Below the pieces are notes generated by a model that ran no database searches, was not told the origin of the DNA, and saw nothing but the letters and a program-made list of their open reading frames with translations. Shown piece after piece: positions 1 through 9,535 of a stretch of 64,000 nucleotides of DNA (position 1 is its first letter; each line of letters opens with the position of its first letter). The position numbers and the translations under genes are program-made. The stretch lies in the NCBI RefSeq assembly GCF_024297145.1, contig NZ_JANCTC010000006.1, positions 186,001 to 250,000 of the forward strand, given 5' to 3'. Origin of the DNA: Mesorhizobium sp. LMG 17147. Lineage in GTDB: Bacteria > Pseudomonadota > Alphaproteobacteria > Rhizobiales > Rhizobiaceae.

Positions 1-203
1 ACAAAGTGCGTTTCGTGGCGCCGGTCAGGGTCGGCTCGCGAATCAGGCTGCGCACCACGCTGTTGTCGATGGAAGACAAAGGTCCGGGGCAGTATTTGAT
101 GAAGGCCGCCAATACAGTCGAGATCGAAGGCGAGCAAAAGCCGGCGCTGACCGCCGAGACGCTCGTCATGCTTTATGCACGCCGCAAGCGGGCAGGGGCC
201 TGA
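1..203 (+). CDS. MaoC/NodN-like hotdog dehydratase, C-terminal part
   Basis: The reading frame is open at the window edge, so only the last 67 or so residues are present and the true start lies upstream. The segment KVRFVAPVRVGSRIRLR is the typical end of the hotdog fold in MaoC-like (R)-enoyl-CoA hydratases and rhizobial NodN proteins, followed by a beta-rich tail and a basic C terminus. These proteins hydrate or dehydrate acyl-CoA thioesters in the cytosol. The catalytic Asp/His region is outside the window, so activity cannot be judged. It converges with the MocR gene only 38 bases away. Confidence 0.7.
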   Translation, partial: KVRFVAPVRVGSRIRLRTTLLSMEDKGPGQYLMKAANTVEIEGEQKPALTAETLVMLYARRKRAGA

Positions 204-241
204 GAACACAGCCTCAGGCCAGCAGGCGTCCGGCAGCGCAA

Positions 242-1645
242 TCAACGCGACATCGCCTCTTCAAGCGCCCTGAAAATCCGGTCGTCTCCCGATTGGGCGA
301 CGTTGAAGCGCATGTAACGGCTGGCCGAACGGGACAGGCTGAACGCATTGCCGGGCGCAAGCACGACGTTGGCCGACAAAGCGTGACGGGCGACGTCCGC
401 GGCATCTATTCCCTCCGGCAGCCTGCACCATAAAAACATGCCGGCCGGCTGATCTATCCACGGCACGATGCCGATTGCCCTGAGCCGAGTGCCGGTTTCT
501 TCCCTGGCGCGCGAGAGCCGCGCGCGCAGCAGATCGACGTGCTTGCGATAGAGGCCGTCCTTCAGCAGCATCAGCACCAGTTCGGATGCAAGTCGCCCGC
601 TGCCAAAGGATGTGGCAATCTTGAGATCGGTCAAACCTTTCATCCAGTCGCGAGGAGCGGCGATGAAGCCGCAGCGCACCGATGCCGACAGCGTCTTGGA
701 AAAGCTTCCGATATGGATGACCCGGCTGAGGCCGTCGAAGGCCGCCAGCCTGGGGGCGGGCGTGTGTTCGAAATCGGCGAAGATATCGTCCTCGATGATC
801 GTCAGCCCCGACTGATCGGCGAGCTTCAGCACCCGATGGGCAACGACCGGGGACAATATCGCGCCGGTCGGATTATGGAGCGCCGAATTGGTGATGTAGA
901 GGCGCGGCCGGTGCTCGTTCAGCGCCTGCGCGAACAGTTCGGTGTCCGGCCCCGAGCGCGTGTAGGGGACGCTGATCACCTTGGCCCGATGGGCGCGCAA
1001 CAGGGCATGGAAGTTGAAATAGCACGGATCGTCGACCAACACCGTGTCACCCGGTTCGAGCAGGAACCGGCACAGCAGGTCGATCGCCTGAGTGCCCGAT
1101 TCCGTCAGCATGATCTGTTCCGGGGACGCTTCGATGCCGTGCTCGGCCATGCGCCGCGCCAGCAGATGTCGCAACGCCGGCAACCCGAGCGGCGTGCCGT
1201 AATCGGTCAGCGCTGCGTCGTCGGCGCGGGCCATCGTCCGCAGCGCGCGACGCAATCCGGTCTCGGGCATCCATGACGCCGGCAACCAGCCGCAACCCGG
1301 TTTCAGGACGCCGTCGCCGGCTTCCAGCGATTGGCGCGAGACCCAGAGCGGGTCGACAGCACGGTCAAGCCTGGGGCCGATCTCGGCCAGCGACAGCGGA
1401 GCCAGCGGTCCGGCGGCATAGAAGCCCGAGCCTGGCCGCGAGCGGATCATGCCTTCCGCCGCAAGACGTTCATAGGCTTCGACCACGGTGGATTTGGAAA
1501 CCTGCATGGCCTTGGCGAAAGCCCGGATCGAAGGCAGCCGCATTCCCGGTGTCAGGCTGCGCGAGGCGATCCTGTGCCTGATCATCGCCATGACGCTTTC
1601 GACAAGCGTTCGGCTGCCTTCATCTGTTGTCGTCTGCTCGTCCAT
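242..1645 (-). CDS. MocR/PdxR-type GntR regulator with aminotransferase domain
   Basis: A 467-residue protein with an N-terminal GntR winged helix (about residues 10-80, motif LPSIRAFAKAMQVSKSTVVEAYERL) and a long fold-type-I aminotransferase domain. The PLP lysine is in the HIGSFSKTLSA segment and the aspartate region is VDDPCYFNF. MocR proteins use the aminotransferase domain as a ligand or PLP sensor and usually control a divergent gene. Here the divergent neighbour is a DMT exporter, the likely target. I chose ATG 1645 because a GGGG-rich stretch precedes it; ATG 1666 is also in frame. A perfect inverted repeat lies just upstream (1668-1685). The ligand is unknown. Confidence 0.88.
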   Translation of the reverse strand: MDEQTTTDEGSRTLVESVMAMIRHRIASRSLTPGMRLPSIRAFAKAMQVSKSTVVEAYERLAAEGMIRSRPGSGFYAAGPLAPLSLAEIGPRLDRAVDPLWVSRQSLEAGDGVLKPGCGWLPASWMPETGLRRALRTMARADDAALTDYGTPLGLPALRHLLARRMAEHGIEASPEQIMLTESGTQAIDLLCRFLLEPGDTVLVDDPCYFNFHALLRAHRAKVISVPYTRSGPDTELFAQALNEHRPRLYITNSALHNPTGAILSPVVAHRVLKLADQSGLTIIEDDIFADFEHTPAPRLAAFDGLSRVIHIGSFSKTLSASVRCGFIAAPRDWMKGLTDLKIATSFGSGRLASELVLMLLKDGLYRKHVDLLRARLSRAREETGTRLRAIGIVPWIDQPAGMFLWCRLPEGIDAADVARHALSANVVLAPGNAFSLSRSASRYMRFNVAQSGDDRIFRALEEAMSR

Positions 1646-1667
1646 CCGTACTGCTCGCCCCACCATG

Positions 1668-1685
1668 ACAGTTTTGTCAAACTGT
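1668..1685. promoter_or_regulatory. Inverted repeat, candidate MocR operator
   Basis: The perfect dyad ACAGTTT-TGTC-AAACTGT lies in the gap between the divergent MocR and DMT-exporter genes, close to the MocR start. Position and symmetry suggest an autoregulatory and target operator. This is inferred from position only. Confidence 0.4.
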
Positions 1686-1749
1686 ACCTGATTGTCTCTG
1701 GCGGAGCCATACGCTCGGCCCGATAGAGGGCGAAATCAGCGGGGCATCT

Positions 1750-2673
1750 ATGGACAAGGCGGCGAGTAGCTGGGCGGCGAGTAGCTGGGCGGCGAGCAGT
1801 TGGGCGGCGAGTGGCTGGGCGGCAAGTGGCTGGGTCAACGGGTTCATCGGCGTGCTGATCTTCAGCGGTTCGCTTCCGGCGACGCGCGTGGCGGTGATGG
1901 ATTTCGATCCGGTGTTCGTAACGGTCGCCCGTGCGGCTTCGGCGGGCATCCTCGGCCTGGCGCTGCTGCTTCTCTTTCGCCAGAAGCGCCCGGAGCGGCG
2001 AGATCTGTTCCCGCTGGCGATCGTGGCGCTTGGCGTCGTGGTCGGCTTTCCCCTGCTGACGGCGCTGGCGCTCAAACACATCACGTCGGCTCACTCGATC
2101 ATTTTCGTCGGCCTGTTGCCGTTGGCGACCGCGATCTTCGGCGTGGTTCGAGGCGGCGATCGCCCGAAGCCGGCGTTCTGGCTGTTCTCGTGCCTCGGCA
2201 GCGCCCTTGTCGCCGGTTTTGCAGTCACGCAAGGCCTGTCGGTCTCGCCGCTCGGCGACATCCTGATGCTGGCCGCTATCATCGTGTGCGGATTGGGCTA
2301 TGCGGAGGGAGCGGCGCTGTCGCGCAAACTCGGTGGTTGGCAGGTGATTTCGTGGGCGCTGGTGCTGTCGCTGCCGTTCATGCTGGCGCTGACGTTCATC
2401 ACCATGCCGCCGTCGCTCGAAAGTGCCGGCAGGGGCGCCTGGATAGGCCTGGCCTATGTTTCGCTGTTCAGCATGCTGATCGGTTTCGTGTTCTGGTATC
2501 GCGGCCTGGCGCAAGGCGGCATCGCCGCGGTCGGGCAGTTGCAACTGCTGCAGCCCTTCTTCGGCCTTGGGCTGGCGGCAGCGCTGCTGCATGAGCAGGT
2601 CAGTCCCGCCATGATCGTCGTCACCGCCGCCGTCGTGCTTTGCGTCGTCGGTGCCAAGAGATATGCAAAATAG
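1750..2673 (+). CDS. DMT-superfamily (EamA) drug/metabolite exporter
   Basis: A 307-residue inner-membrane protein with about ten hydrophobic segments arranged as two EamA repeats. The first starts at VNGFIGVLIFSGSLPATRVAV and the second at PLGDILMLAAIIVCGLGYAEGAALSRKLGG, and the C-terminal helix carries the usual LLHEQ region. EamA proteins export amino acids or other small metabolites. It is divergent from a MocR regulator, a common pairing. The N terminus is odd: residues 3-28 are five copies of an Ala-Ser-Ser/Gly-Trp-Ala unit encoded by a 15-bp tandem repeat, preceding the first helix. Confidence 0.88.
   Translation: MDKAASSWAASSWAASSWAASGWAASGWVNGFIGVLIFSGSLPATRVAVMDFDPVFVTVARAASAGILGLALLLLFRQKRPERRDLFPLAIVALGVVVGFPLLTALALKHITSAHSIIFVGLLPLATAIFGVVRGGDRPKPAFWLFSCLGSALVAGFAVTQGLSVSPLGDILMLAAIIVCGLGYAEGAALSRKLGGWQVISWALVLSLPFMLALTFITMPPSLESAGRGAWIGLAYVSLFSMLIGFVFWYRGLAQGGIAAVGQLQLLQPFFGLGLAAALLHEQVSPAMIVVTAAVVLCVVGAKRYAK
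1759..1833 (+). repeat. Five 15-bp tandem repeats inside the DMT exporter gene
   Basis: Five consecutive 15-bp units (GCGGCGAGTAGCTGG and close variants) lie just after the start codon. The unit is a multiple of three, so gain or loss changes the tail length without a frameshift. The last units have drifted (AGC to GGC), which suggests the array is not very recent. Confidence 0.9.
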
Positions 2674-2830
2674 GTGCGCCAGCGCACTCTTGACTCGATA
2701 CAATCGCGTCCAATTGATACCAAGAGCTGCCGAACCTGGCGGAACGACGTCTCGAGGTGCCGAGTCGGCCAGAGTGGCACAAGGCGCGAGGTGGCCTCAC
2801 GTTGGCGTGGCGGAAAAAGGGACGATTTTG

Positions 2831-3712
2831 GTGCCTGGGGTCCAGAAGATAGTCTTGTCCTCCGGCGGCGAGGTGGCCGTCCGGACGGCTGGTGACGCTT
2901 CCAAGCCCGCGCTCGTGCTGCTGCACGGCTTTCCTAGCTCTTCGCGGACGTTTCGCGACGTGATCGCGCCGCTCTCCGGCAGCGCCTATGTCGTGGCGCC
3001 TGACCTGCCGGGCTTCGGCGCGTCCGATCTGCCGCCCGAGCCATCGTTCGACATGCTGGCCGGCGCGATTGAAGAGCTGCTCTCGCGTCTCAACGTTGGC
3101 CGCAGGTTTCTTTATCTGCATGATTTCGGAACCCCCGTAGCGCTTCATCTCGCCATGCGCGCGCCGGAACTCGTCGAAGGCCTCGTTATCCAGAATGCCA
3201 ATGCCCACCGCTCCGGTCTTGGTCCGCAATGGGCAGACACATTGGACTTCTGGGCTGCGCCGAATGCGGCGAATGAGCAGGCCGCCACCGCCCATCTGAC
3301 CTTCGAGGGAACCCGCGACCAATACGTCGCCGGGCTGCCAGCCGAGATCGCGGCGCTGGTCGATCCAGGTAATTGGATCGAAGACTGGCGGGTCATGTGT
3401 CTGCCGGGACGACTTGATCTGCAGAAGGCGCTCATTGCCGACTACAGCCGGTATGTCGACCGGTTCGGGGAAGTGGCTGATTATCTGGCGAAGCATCAGC
3501 CCCGAGCGATGCTTCTTTGGGGTCGCCACGATGCCTTCTTCGACATCGCAGAGGTTCAGTCGTGGCTTATGGATCTTCCCCGGATGGAAGCTCACGTCTT
3601 CGACGCAGGCCATTTCCTTCTGGAGACGCATGCGCTCAAGGCTGCTGAACTGATGCTGGAGTTCGTCGCCGGCGGCTCAGCTAAGCGCGCTGGCCGCGGC
3701 GACCGGAAATAG
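2831..3712 (+). CDS. Alpha/beta hydrolase of the epoxide hydrolase/dehalogenase type
   Basis: A cytosolic 293-residue hydrolase with the oxyanion motif LLHGFPSSSRTF, the second-strand motif PDLPGFGASD, a nucleophile elbow LHDFGTP with Asp in place of Ser, and a C-terminal DAGHFLLE histidine. An Asp nucleophile points to epoxide hydrolase or haloalkane dehalogenase chemistry through an alkyl-enzyme ester. I chose GTG 2831 because AGGGACG precedes it and the homologous fold starts right after; the frame is open further upstream. It overlaps the end of the convergent MFS gene by 32 bp. Substrate unknown. Confidence 0.82.
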   Translation: MPGVQKIVLSSGGEVAVRTAGDASKPALVLLHGFPSSSRTFRDVIAPLSGSAYVVAPDLPGFGASDLPPEPSFDMLAGAIEELLSRLNVGRRFLYLHDFGTPVALHLAMRAPELVEGLVIQNANAHRSGLGPQWADTLDFWAAPNAANEQAATAHLTFEGTRDQYVAGLPAEIAALVDPGNWIEDWRVMCLPGRLDLQKALIADYSRYVDRFGEVADYLAKHQPRAMLLWGRHDAFFDIAEVQSWLMDLPRMEAHVFDAGHFLLETHALKAAELMLEFVAGGSAKRAGRGDRK

Positions 3713-5111
3713 TCGCAAGGATCAGCGCCGCCATTACCAGGGCCGTCGCGACCTGGAAAGTGACCTGCATGCCGCGTCCGGCTGCCGCAGATGCCAATAT
3801 CTGCTGACCGCTACCTTCGCTTCCGCCAGCCGATGCGAAGGCAAACACCGCGCCCATCACCGACGCACCGGTGATCAGGCCGAGATTGCGCGACAGATTG
3901 AGAAGGCCGGAGACGACGCCGCGCTGGTCGGGTGCCACGCCGGTCATCACGGCCGAATTGTTGGAGGTCTGAAACAGGCTGTAGCCGGTGCAGACGATGA
4001 TGATCGGCACGATATAGCCGGCAATACCGAATTCCGCCCGCGACAGAGCAAAAGTACCAATAGCGAGATCGAACAAGCCGACGATCGTGATCCGGTGCGC
4101 CCCGAAACGATCGACCAGGCGTCCGGCCGGCAGCGCCGCCAATGCGGTAACCAGAGGGCCGGTCGACAGAACCAGCCCGACCATGGCTGCGTCCAGTCCG
4201 AGCGCACGCGACAGATAGAACGGCGCGACCACCAGCGTCGCCATCATGACGGTGGCGACGATCAGGTTCATGGCGAGGCTTGCGTTCAACGCCTGATCGC
4301 GGAACCTGGCAGGCTGGATCAAAGGGTTCTCGGTCCTTGTCTGCGCAATGACGAACAGCAGGCCAGCCACGGCGGCGGCAATCAGCAAACCGACATTGAG
4401 GAAACCAAAACTGCCGCGCCCAAGCGTCATAGCGAGCGCATAGGCGGCCAGCGTCAGCGCGAGCAAAGCCATGCCTATGCCGTCGAAACCGCGCCGATCT
4501 GGCGTCTTTTTTCCGGCCGGCAGGGCGCGCCTGGCAAGCGCGAAAGCCAGCGCCCCCAACGGCAGATTGATGAGGAAGATCGCGCGCCAGCCGAGACCGG
4601 CGATCAGCAATCCGCCAAGCGACGGGCCAAGCGTGGTGCCGATCGCCGACATGGCGCCGAGCAGGCCCATGGCGCTGCCGGTTTTTCCCCGGGGAACCGT
4701 GTCCGCGACAAAGGCCAGCGTCAGAGCCATCATGACAGCCGCGCCGAGCCCCTGTGCCGCCCGTGCGGCGATCAGCAGCCAGAGCGTCGGGGCAAGCCCG
4801 CAAAGCACGGATGCGAAGGTGAACAGGGCAATGCCGCCGAGCAATAGCGGGCGGCGGCCGAAAATATCGGCGAGCCGCCCGGCGCTGACGACCGAGGTCG
4901 TGATGGCGAGCAGATAGGCAAGGACGACCCATTGCACGAGCTGGAACGATGCGCCGAACGCCTGCATCAGCGATGGCAGCCCGACGCTGGCGATGCTGGT
5001 GGCGAGCGACGACAGCAGCGTTGAAAGCGACAGGCTTGCCAATGCCCATCGGGTCGAGCGGGCGCTCACCGGGGCAACTTCGTCCCAGGTCTTTTCAGCG
5101 GTAGATGCCAA
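3681..5111 (-). CDS. MFS multidrug exporter, DHA2-like (14 TM)
   Basis: About 476 residues with fourteen predicted membrane segments. It has the MFS motif-A loop GRLADIFGRRPLLL and the motif-C region GAMSAIGTTLGPSLGGLL typical of drug:proton antiporters. I chose TTG 5111 because AAAGGAG lies six bases upstream; ATG 5138 is also in frame. It is divergent from a LysR regulator 139 bp away, the usual arrangement for an inducible efflux gene. The 3' end overlaps the convergent hydrolase gene. Substrate not predictable from sequence. Confidence 0.88.
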   Translation of the reverse strand: MASTAEKTWDEVAPVSARSTRWALASLSLSTLLSSLATSIASVGLPSLMQAFGASFQLVQWVVLAYLLAITTSVVSAGRLADIFGRRPLLLGGIALFTFASVLCGLAPTLWLLIAARAAQGLGAAVMMALTLAFVADTVPRGKTGSAMGLLGAMSAIGTTLGPSLGGLLIAGLGWRAIFLINLPLGALAFALARRALPAGKKTPDRRGFDGIGMALLALTLAAYALAMTLGRGSFGFLNVGLLIAAAVAGLLFVIAQTRTENPLIQPARFRDQALNASLAMNLIVATVMMATLVVAPFYLSRALGLDAAMVGLVLSTGPLVTALAALPAGRLVDRFGAHRITIVGLFDLAIGTFALSRAEFGIAGYIVPIIIVCTGYSLFQTSNNSAVMTGVAPDQRGVVSGLLNLSRNLGLITGASVMGAVFAFASAGGSEGSGQQILASAAAGRGMQVTFQVATALVMAALILATISGRRGQRA

Positions 5112-5198
5112 GGTGAACTCCTTTGCCGTCAGCCCCAAATCGGAGCTGTCGGAGGCTATTCCCTCACATGATGTGTCGGAAGGCGCAGTATTTGCATC

Positions 5199-5212
5199 TT
5201 ATTCGTGCATAA
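5199..5212. promoter_or_regulatory. Candidate LysR binding dyad between LysR and MFS genes
   Basis: TTAT-TCGTGC-ATAA is a 4-6-4 dyad containing a T-N11-A core. It lies in the divergent gap about 40 bases before the LysR start, where an LTTR site is expected. Such dyads also occur by chance. Confidence 0.35.
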
Positions 5213-5250
5213 AACGCCACATTACGGCTGAGCTGTGCTACGGTCCTTCC

Positions 5251-6144
5251 ATGTCGTCGCCCGATCTCAATCTGCTTGTCGCCCTTGATGTGCTGCTGAC
5301 CGAGGGCAGTGTGGCGCGCGCGGCCGGGCGGCTGCGCCTCAGTCCCTCGGCGATGAGCCGGACGTTGGCGCGGTTGCGCCAGGCGACAGGCGACCCATTG
5401 CTGGTTCGGGCCGGCCGTGGTCTGGTTGCGACGCCGCGCGCGCTCGAATTGCAGCAGCAAGTGGGCCGCGTCGTGCAGGATGCGGAAGCGCTGCTGCGTC
5501 CGGCCAGGCCCCTCGACCTCTCCGCTCTCGACAAGGTCTTCACGCTGCGCGCCAACGAAAGTTTTGTCGAGGAGTTCGCACCGCGTCTTGTGACCCGTGT
5601 CGAAGCGAATGCGCCTGGTGTGCGGCTGCGTTTTGCGCCGAAATCCGACAAGAGCGACATGTCGTTGCGCGACGCGGCGATTGATCTCGAAATCGGGGTT
5701 GCCAGTGAAACGAGCCCTGAAATGCGCATTCAGGCGCTGTTTCGCGACCGCTTCATCGGTGTGGTGCGAACGGGACATAAACTGAGCGAGGGCCCGGTGA
5801 GCCCGGAACGTTATGCGGCCGGTCGCCACATCAGCGTGTCGCGGCGTGGCCGCGAAAAGGGCCCGATCGACGAGGCCTTGAAACTGCTGGGTCTCCAGCG
5901 GACGGTTGCGTGCATGGTTTCCAGCTTCTCGGCCACGCTCGCCATGGCGCGCGCCTCCGATCTGATCGCCAGCGTCCCCGAACGGCACACGCTGGGCGCG
6001 CGCGCAGGCATGTACAGCTTCCCGTTGCCGGTCGATATCGAGGAGGTCACCATTTCGATGCTCTGGCATCCGCGGCTCGATGTCGATCCGGCGCAGCGCT
6101 GGCTGCGAGCCTGCGTGCGGGAGGTCTGCGCGTCGTTTCGTTGA
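5251..6144 (+). CDS. LysR-family transcriptional regulator
   Basis: 297 residues. The N-terminal winged helix-turn-helix (LNLLVALDVLLTEGSVARAAGRLRLSPSAMSRTLARLRQATGDPLLVR) is followed by a substrate-binding domain with the PQ/ML-type region near residues 95-290. It most resembles the NodD/SyrM-like branch, which starts DLNLLVALDVLL. The upstream open frame is much longer, but the domain starts at ATG 5251 and no homology is visible before it. The gene is divergent from the MFS exporter and probably controls it. Confidence 0.88.
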   Translation: MSSPDLNLLVALDVLLTEGSVARAAGRLRLSPSAMSRTLARLRQATGDPLLVRAGRGLVATPRALELQQQVGRVVQDAEALLRPARPLDLSALDKVFTLRANESFVEEFAPRLVTRVEANAPGVRLRFAPKSDKSDMSLRDAAIDLEIGVASETSPEMRIQALFRDRFIGVVRTGHKLSEGPVSPERYAAGRHISVSRRGREKGPIDEALKLLGLQRTVACMVSSFSATLAMARASDLIASVPERHTLGARAGMYSFPLPVDIEEVTISMLWHPRLDVDPAQRWLRACVREVCASFR

Positions 6145-6163
6145 TCCAGAGTCGGGGCGTGAT

Positions 6164-7204
<1,041 letters not shown>

Positions 7205-7236
7205 CGGCAGTTCCTCATCACTTCATGCAATGCGGT

Positions 7237-7887
7237 CTATTCGGCATCGATCTGGTTCTCCGGCGCGGCCTTCCGGAATGCCGGCAGCGCCATGCAGGCG
7301 GCGTGGATGCGTGCGATCGTCGGGTAGGGCGTCATGTCGACGCCGAAGCGGGCATTGCTGGTGACCTGTGCGACCAGGCAGATGTCGGCCAGCCCCGGCG
7401 TGTCGCCATGGCAGAATGTCTTGGTCTCGGGCGAGGAAGCCAGAATCTTTTCAAGCGGCTGGAAGCCTTCGTTGACCCAGTGCCGGAACCAGTTGACGAC
7501 ATCCTGGTCGCCGGCGCCGAACAGCGTGCGCAACGAGGTCAGCACGCGCAGATTGTTCACCGGATGGATGTCGCAGGCGATCATCTGCCCCAGCATTCTG
7601 ACGCGGGCGCGGCCAGGCGCATCCTTGGGCAGCAGCGGCGGCTCGGGCGTGGTCTCGTCGAGATATTCGATTATCGCCAGCGATTGCGTCAGCAGCGTGC
7701 CATCGCCTAGGACCAGCGCCGGCACCAGCCCTTGCGGATTGACCGCGAGGTAGGCGGGATCCAGATGCTCGCCGTGGCGCAAATGATGCGGCACGTACTC
7801 GTAGGCCAAGCCCTTCATCTCCAGCGCGATCCGCACCCGGTAAGAGGTCGAGGAACGGTAGTAGTTGTGAAGGACGATATCGCTCAT
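7237..7887 (-). CDS. maiA: Maleylacetoacetate/maleylpyruvate isomerase (GST zeta type)
   Basis: 216 residues. The N-terminal thioredoxin fold has the zeta-GST signature YRSSTSYRVRIALEMKGL, where SSxSxR positions glutathione, followed by NPQGLVPAL and an all-helical C-terminal domain. Members isomerise maleylacetoacetate or maleylpyruvate to the fumaryl isomer using glutathione. The start is 4 bp after the stop of the FAH-domain gene, so the two are probably co-translated and act in sequence. No ring-cleavage dioxygenase lies in the window, so which substrate is used stays open. Confidence 0.88.
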   Translation of the reverse strand: MSDIVLHNYYRSSTSYRVRIALEMKGLAYEYVPHHLRHGEHLDPAYLAVNPQGLVPALVLGDGTLLTQSLAIIEYLDETTPEPPLLPKDAPGRARVRMLGQMIACDIHPVNNLRVLTSLRTLFGAGDQDVVNWFRHWVNEGFQPLEKILASSPETKTFCHGDTPGLADICLVAQVTSNARFGVDMTPYPTIARIHAACMALPAFRKAAPENQIDAE

Positions 7888-7891
7888 TGTG

Positions 7892-8602
7892 TCACGGGCT
7901 CGGTTGGCCGATGGTCAGTTCGATTTCGCCGATGCCGTCGACGCCGCCGGTGATCTTTTCGCCCGGCCCAACGGCGCCGACCCCGGCTGGCGTGCCGGTG
8001 AAGATCAGGTCGCCGGGCCGGAGTTCTACCGCCTCGCTGCAAATCGAGACGATGTCGGGAACCGGCCAGATCAGTTCGGCAAGGTCGCCGTCCTGCCTGA
8101 TCTCGCCGTCGACCGCGAGCCAGATGCGGCCCTTGTCGGGATGACCGGATTGTTGCGCCGGGACCAGCGGGCCGCAGGGCGCTGAACGGTCGAAGGCTTT
8201 CGACCAGTCCCACGGTCGTGCCGCCTTTTTCGCCTCGTCCTGAAGGTCGCGGCGGGTCAGGTCGACGCCGACGCCGTAACCCCAGACATGGTCCAGCGCC
8301 CGCTGGCGCGGGATGCGAAAGCCGGCCTTGCCGATCGCGACGACCAGCTCGATTTCGTGGTGCAGGTTTCGGGTCAGCGGTGGGTAGGGGACCGTGGTGC
8401 CCGAACCGGCTACCGCGTCGACCACTGCGTCGCCTGGTTTGGTGAAGAAGAAGGGAGGGTCGCGCTCGTCATTGCCGAGCTCGCGGGCATGGGCGGCGTA
8501 GTTGCGGCCGACGCAGAAGATCCGGCGCACCGCAAAACGCTCCGGCGAGCCGGCCACGGCCACCGACGGGGTTGCGGGCAGGGGAAGGACGAAGCCGGTC
8601 AT
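7892..8602 (-). CDS. Fumarylacetoacetate hydrolase-family protein, possibly fumarylpyruvate hydrolase
   Basis: 236 residues from ATG 8602, where the conserved part starts (VRRIFCVGRNYAAHARELG). Metal ligands of the FAH fold are visible in LHHEIELVVAIG, GYGVGVDLTRRDLQ and the final GDLIFTGTPAGVG. Its short length and pairing with a maleylpyruvate-type isomerase favour cleavage of fumarylpyruvate to fumarate and pyruvate (gentisate route) over full-length fumarylacetoacetase. The frame is open to 8776, but that extension has no homology features. First gene of a three-gene minus-strand operon. Confidence 0.82.
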   Translation of the reverse strand: MTGFVLPLPATPSVAVAGSPERFAVRRIFCVGRNYAAHARELGNDERDPPFFFTKPGDAVVDAVAGSGTTVPYPPLTRNLHHEIELVVAIGKAGFRIPRQRALDHVWGYGVGVDLTRRDLQDEAKKAARPWDWSKAFDRSAPCGPLVPAQQSGHPDKGRIWLAVDGEIRQDGDLAELIWPVPDIVSICSEAVELRPGDLIFTGTPAGVGAVGPGEKITGGVDGIGEIELTIGQPSP

Positions 8603-8795
8603 GCACTGTCTCTGTTCAGTGGATCTGTCCCCGGCACATTCGGCCGATTTGGGCAAACGGGCAAGGCATTGGATGGCGGAACAGCAGGCCTGCCGCACGG
8701 TGCCGCGGAAATCGTCGGTCCATTCTGCTTTAGCCAGCCAAGATGGCAATGTACTATTTGGCAATAAGCTGGCCATGGTTGCCGGACTATTCTAG

Positions 8796-8830
8796 ACCAG
8801 ACCAGACCAGACCAGACCAGACCGAACCGA
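8796..8830 (+). repeat. Pentanucleotide tandem repeat before a response-regulator start
   Basis: Five perfect ACCAG units (8796-8820) are followed by two ACCGA units (8821-8830). They end immediately before GTG 8832 and about 10 bases before ATG 8841 of the LuxR-type regulator, occupying the place of a ribosome binding site. Confidence 0.9.
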
Positions 8831-8840
8831 AGTGAAGCTA

Positions 8841-9524
8841 ATGACCGCTGTCAACGATCGCGCCCGGTTCCTCATCATCGACGACCATCCGCTGTTTCGC
8901 GAGGCGCTGCACAGCGCCGTCCAGATGGCCTACCCGGAGGTCGACACGGTGGAAGCGCGCTCGATTGCCGAGGCGCTCGAGCTTCTGACGGATGCCAAGC
9001 CGTTCGACCTCGCACTGCTCGATCTCAGTATGCCCGACGTGCATGGCTTTGACGGGCTGCTGCAGCTCAGGACGCGTTACCCGCGCCTGCCGGTCGTCAT
9101 CGTCTCCGGCTATGAGGAGCCGAAGATCATTTCCGAGGCGCTGTCCTACGGCGCGGCCGGCTTCATTCCGAAATCGGCACGCAAGAGCGATCTTGCCGCG
9201 GCCATCCGCTCGGTGATGGAAGGTGCGATCTATGTTCCCCAGACCTATGAGGGCCGGCCGCCCGACGCCGACAGCACCGACCGCGCCGAGATGGTACAGC
9301 GCCTGGCCACGCTGACGCCGCAGCAGCTCAAGGTGCTGCAGATGCTGCGCCAGGGCCTGCTCAACAAACAGATCGCCTACGAGCTGCAGGTCGGCGAGAC
9401 CACCGTCAAGGCGCATGTCTCGGAAATCCTGCGCAAGCTCAACGTCTACAGCCGCACCCAGGCGGTGATCGAGGTCTCGAAGCTGGACAATGCCGAGCTG
9501 TTTCGCGATCCGGCGGGGTTTTGA
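8841..9524 (+). CDS. LuxR/NarL-family response regulator
   Basis: 227 residues from ATG 8841; GTG 8832 is an alternative. Receiver domain with acidic pair FLIIDDHP, phospho-acceptor Asp61 in LLDLSMPDVHG and the C-terminal lysine in FIPKSARKSDL. A LuxR-type HTH follows at LTPQQLKVLQMLRQGLLNKQIAYELQVGETTVKAHVSEILRKLNV. It is the probable partner of the hybrid kinase on the opposite strand at 10239-11579; the two genes point at each other. No clear Shine-Dalgarno is visible, and a pentamer repeat sits in its place, so expression may depend on repeat number. Confidence 0.9.
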   Translation: MTAVNDRARFLIIDDHPLFREALHSAVQMAYPEVDTVEARSIAEALELLTDAKPFDLALLDLSMPDVHGFDGLLQLRTRYPRLPVVIVSGYEEPKIISEALSYGAAGFIPKSARKSDLAAAIRSVMEGAIYVPQTYEGRPPDADSTDRAEMVQRLATLTPQQLKVLQMLRQGLLNKQIAYELQVGETTVKAHVSEILRKLNVYSRTQAVIEVSKLDNAELFRDPAGF

Positions 9525-9535
9525 GAGGGCTCGCT

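Noticed and set aside
539..1276. 245-residue plus-strand open frame inside the MocR gene
   Set aside because: It is the antisense shadow of a clearly coding gene.
8759..8785. Possible sigma-54 promoter (GG...GC pattern) before the LuxR regulator
   Set aside because: The GG and GC are separated by 8 bases rather than the required 10, and the context lacks the remaining consensus.
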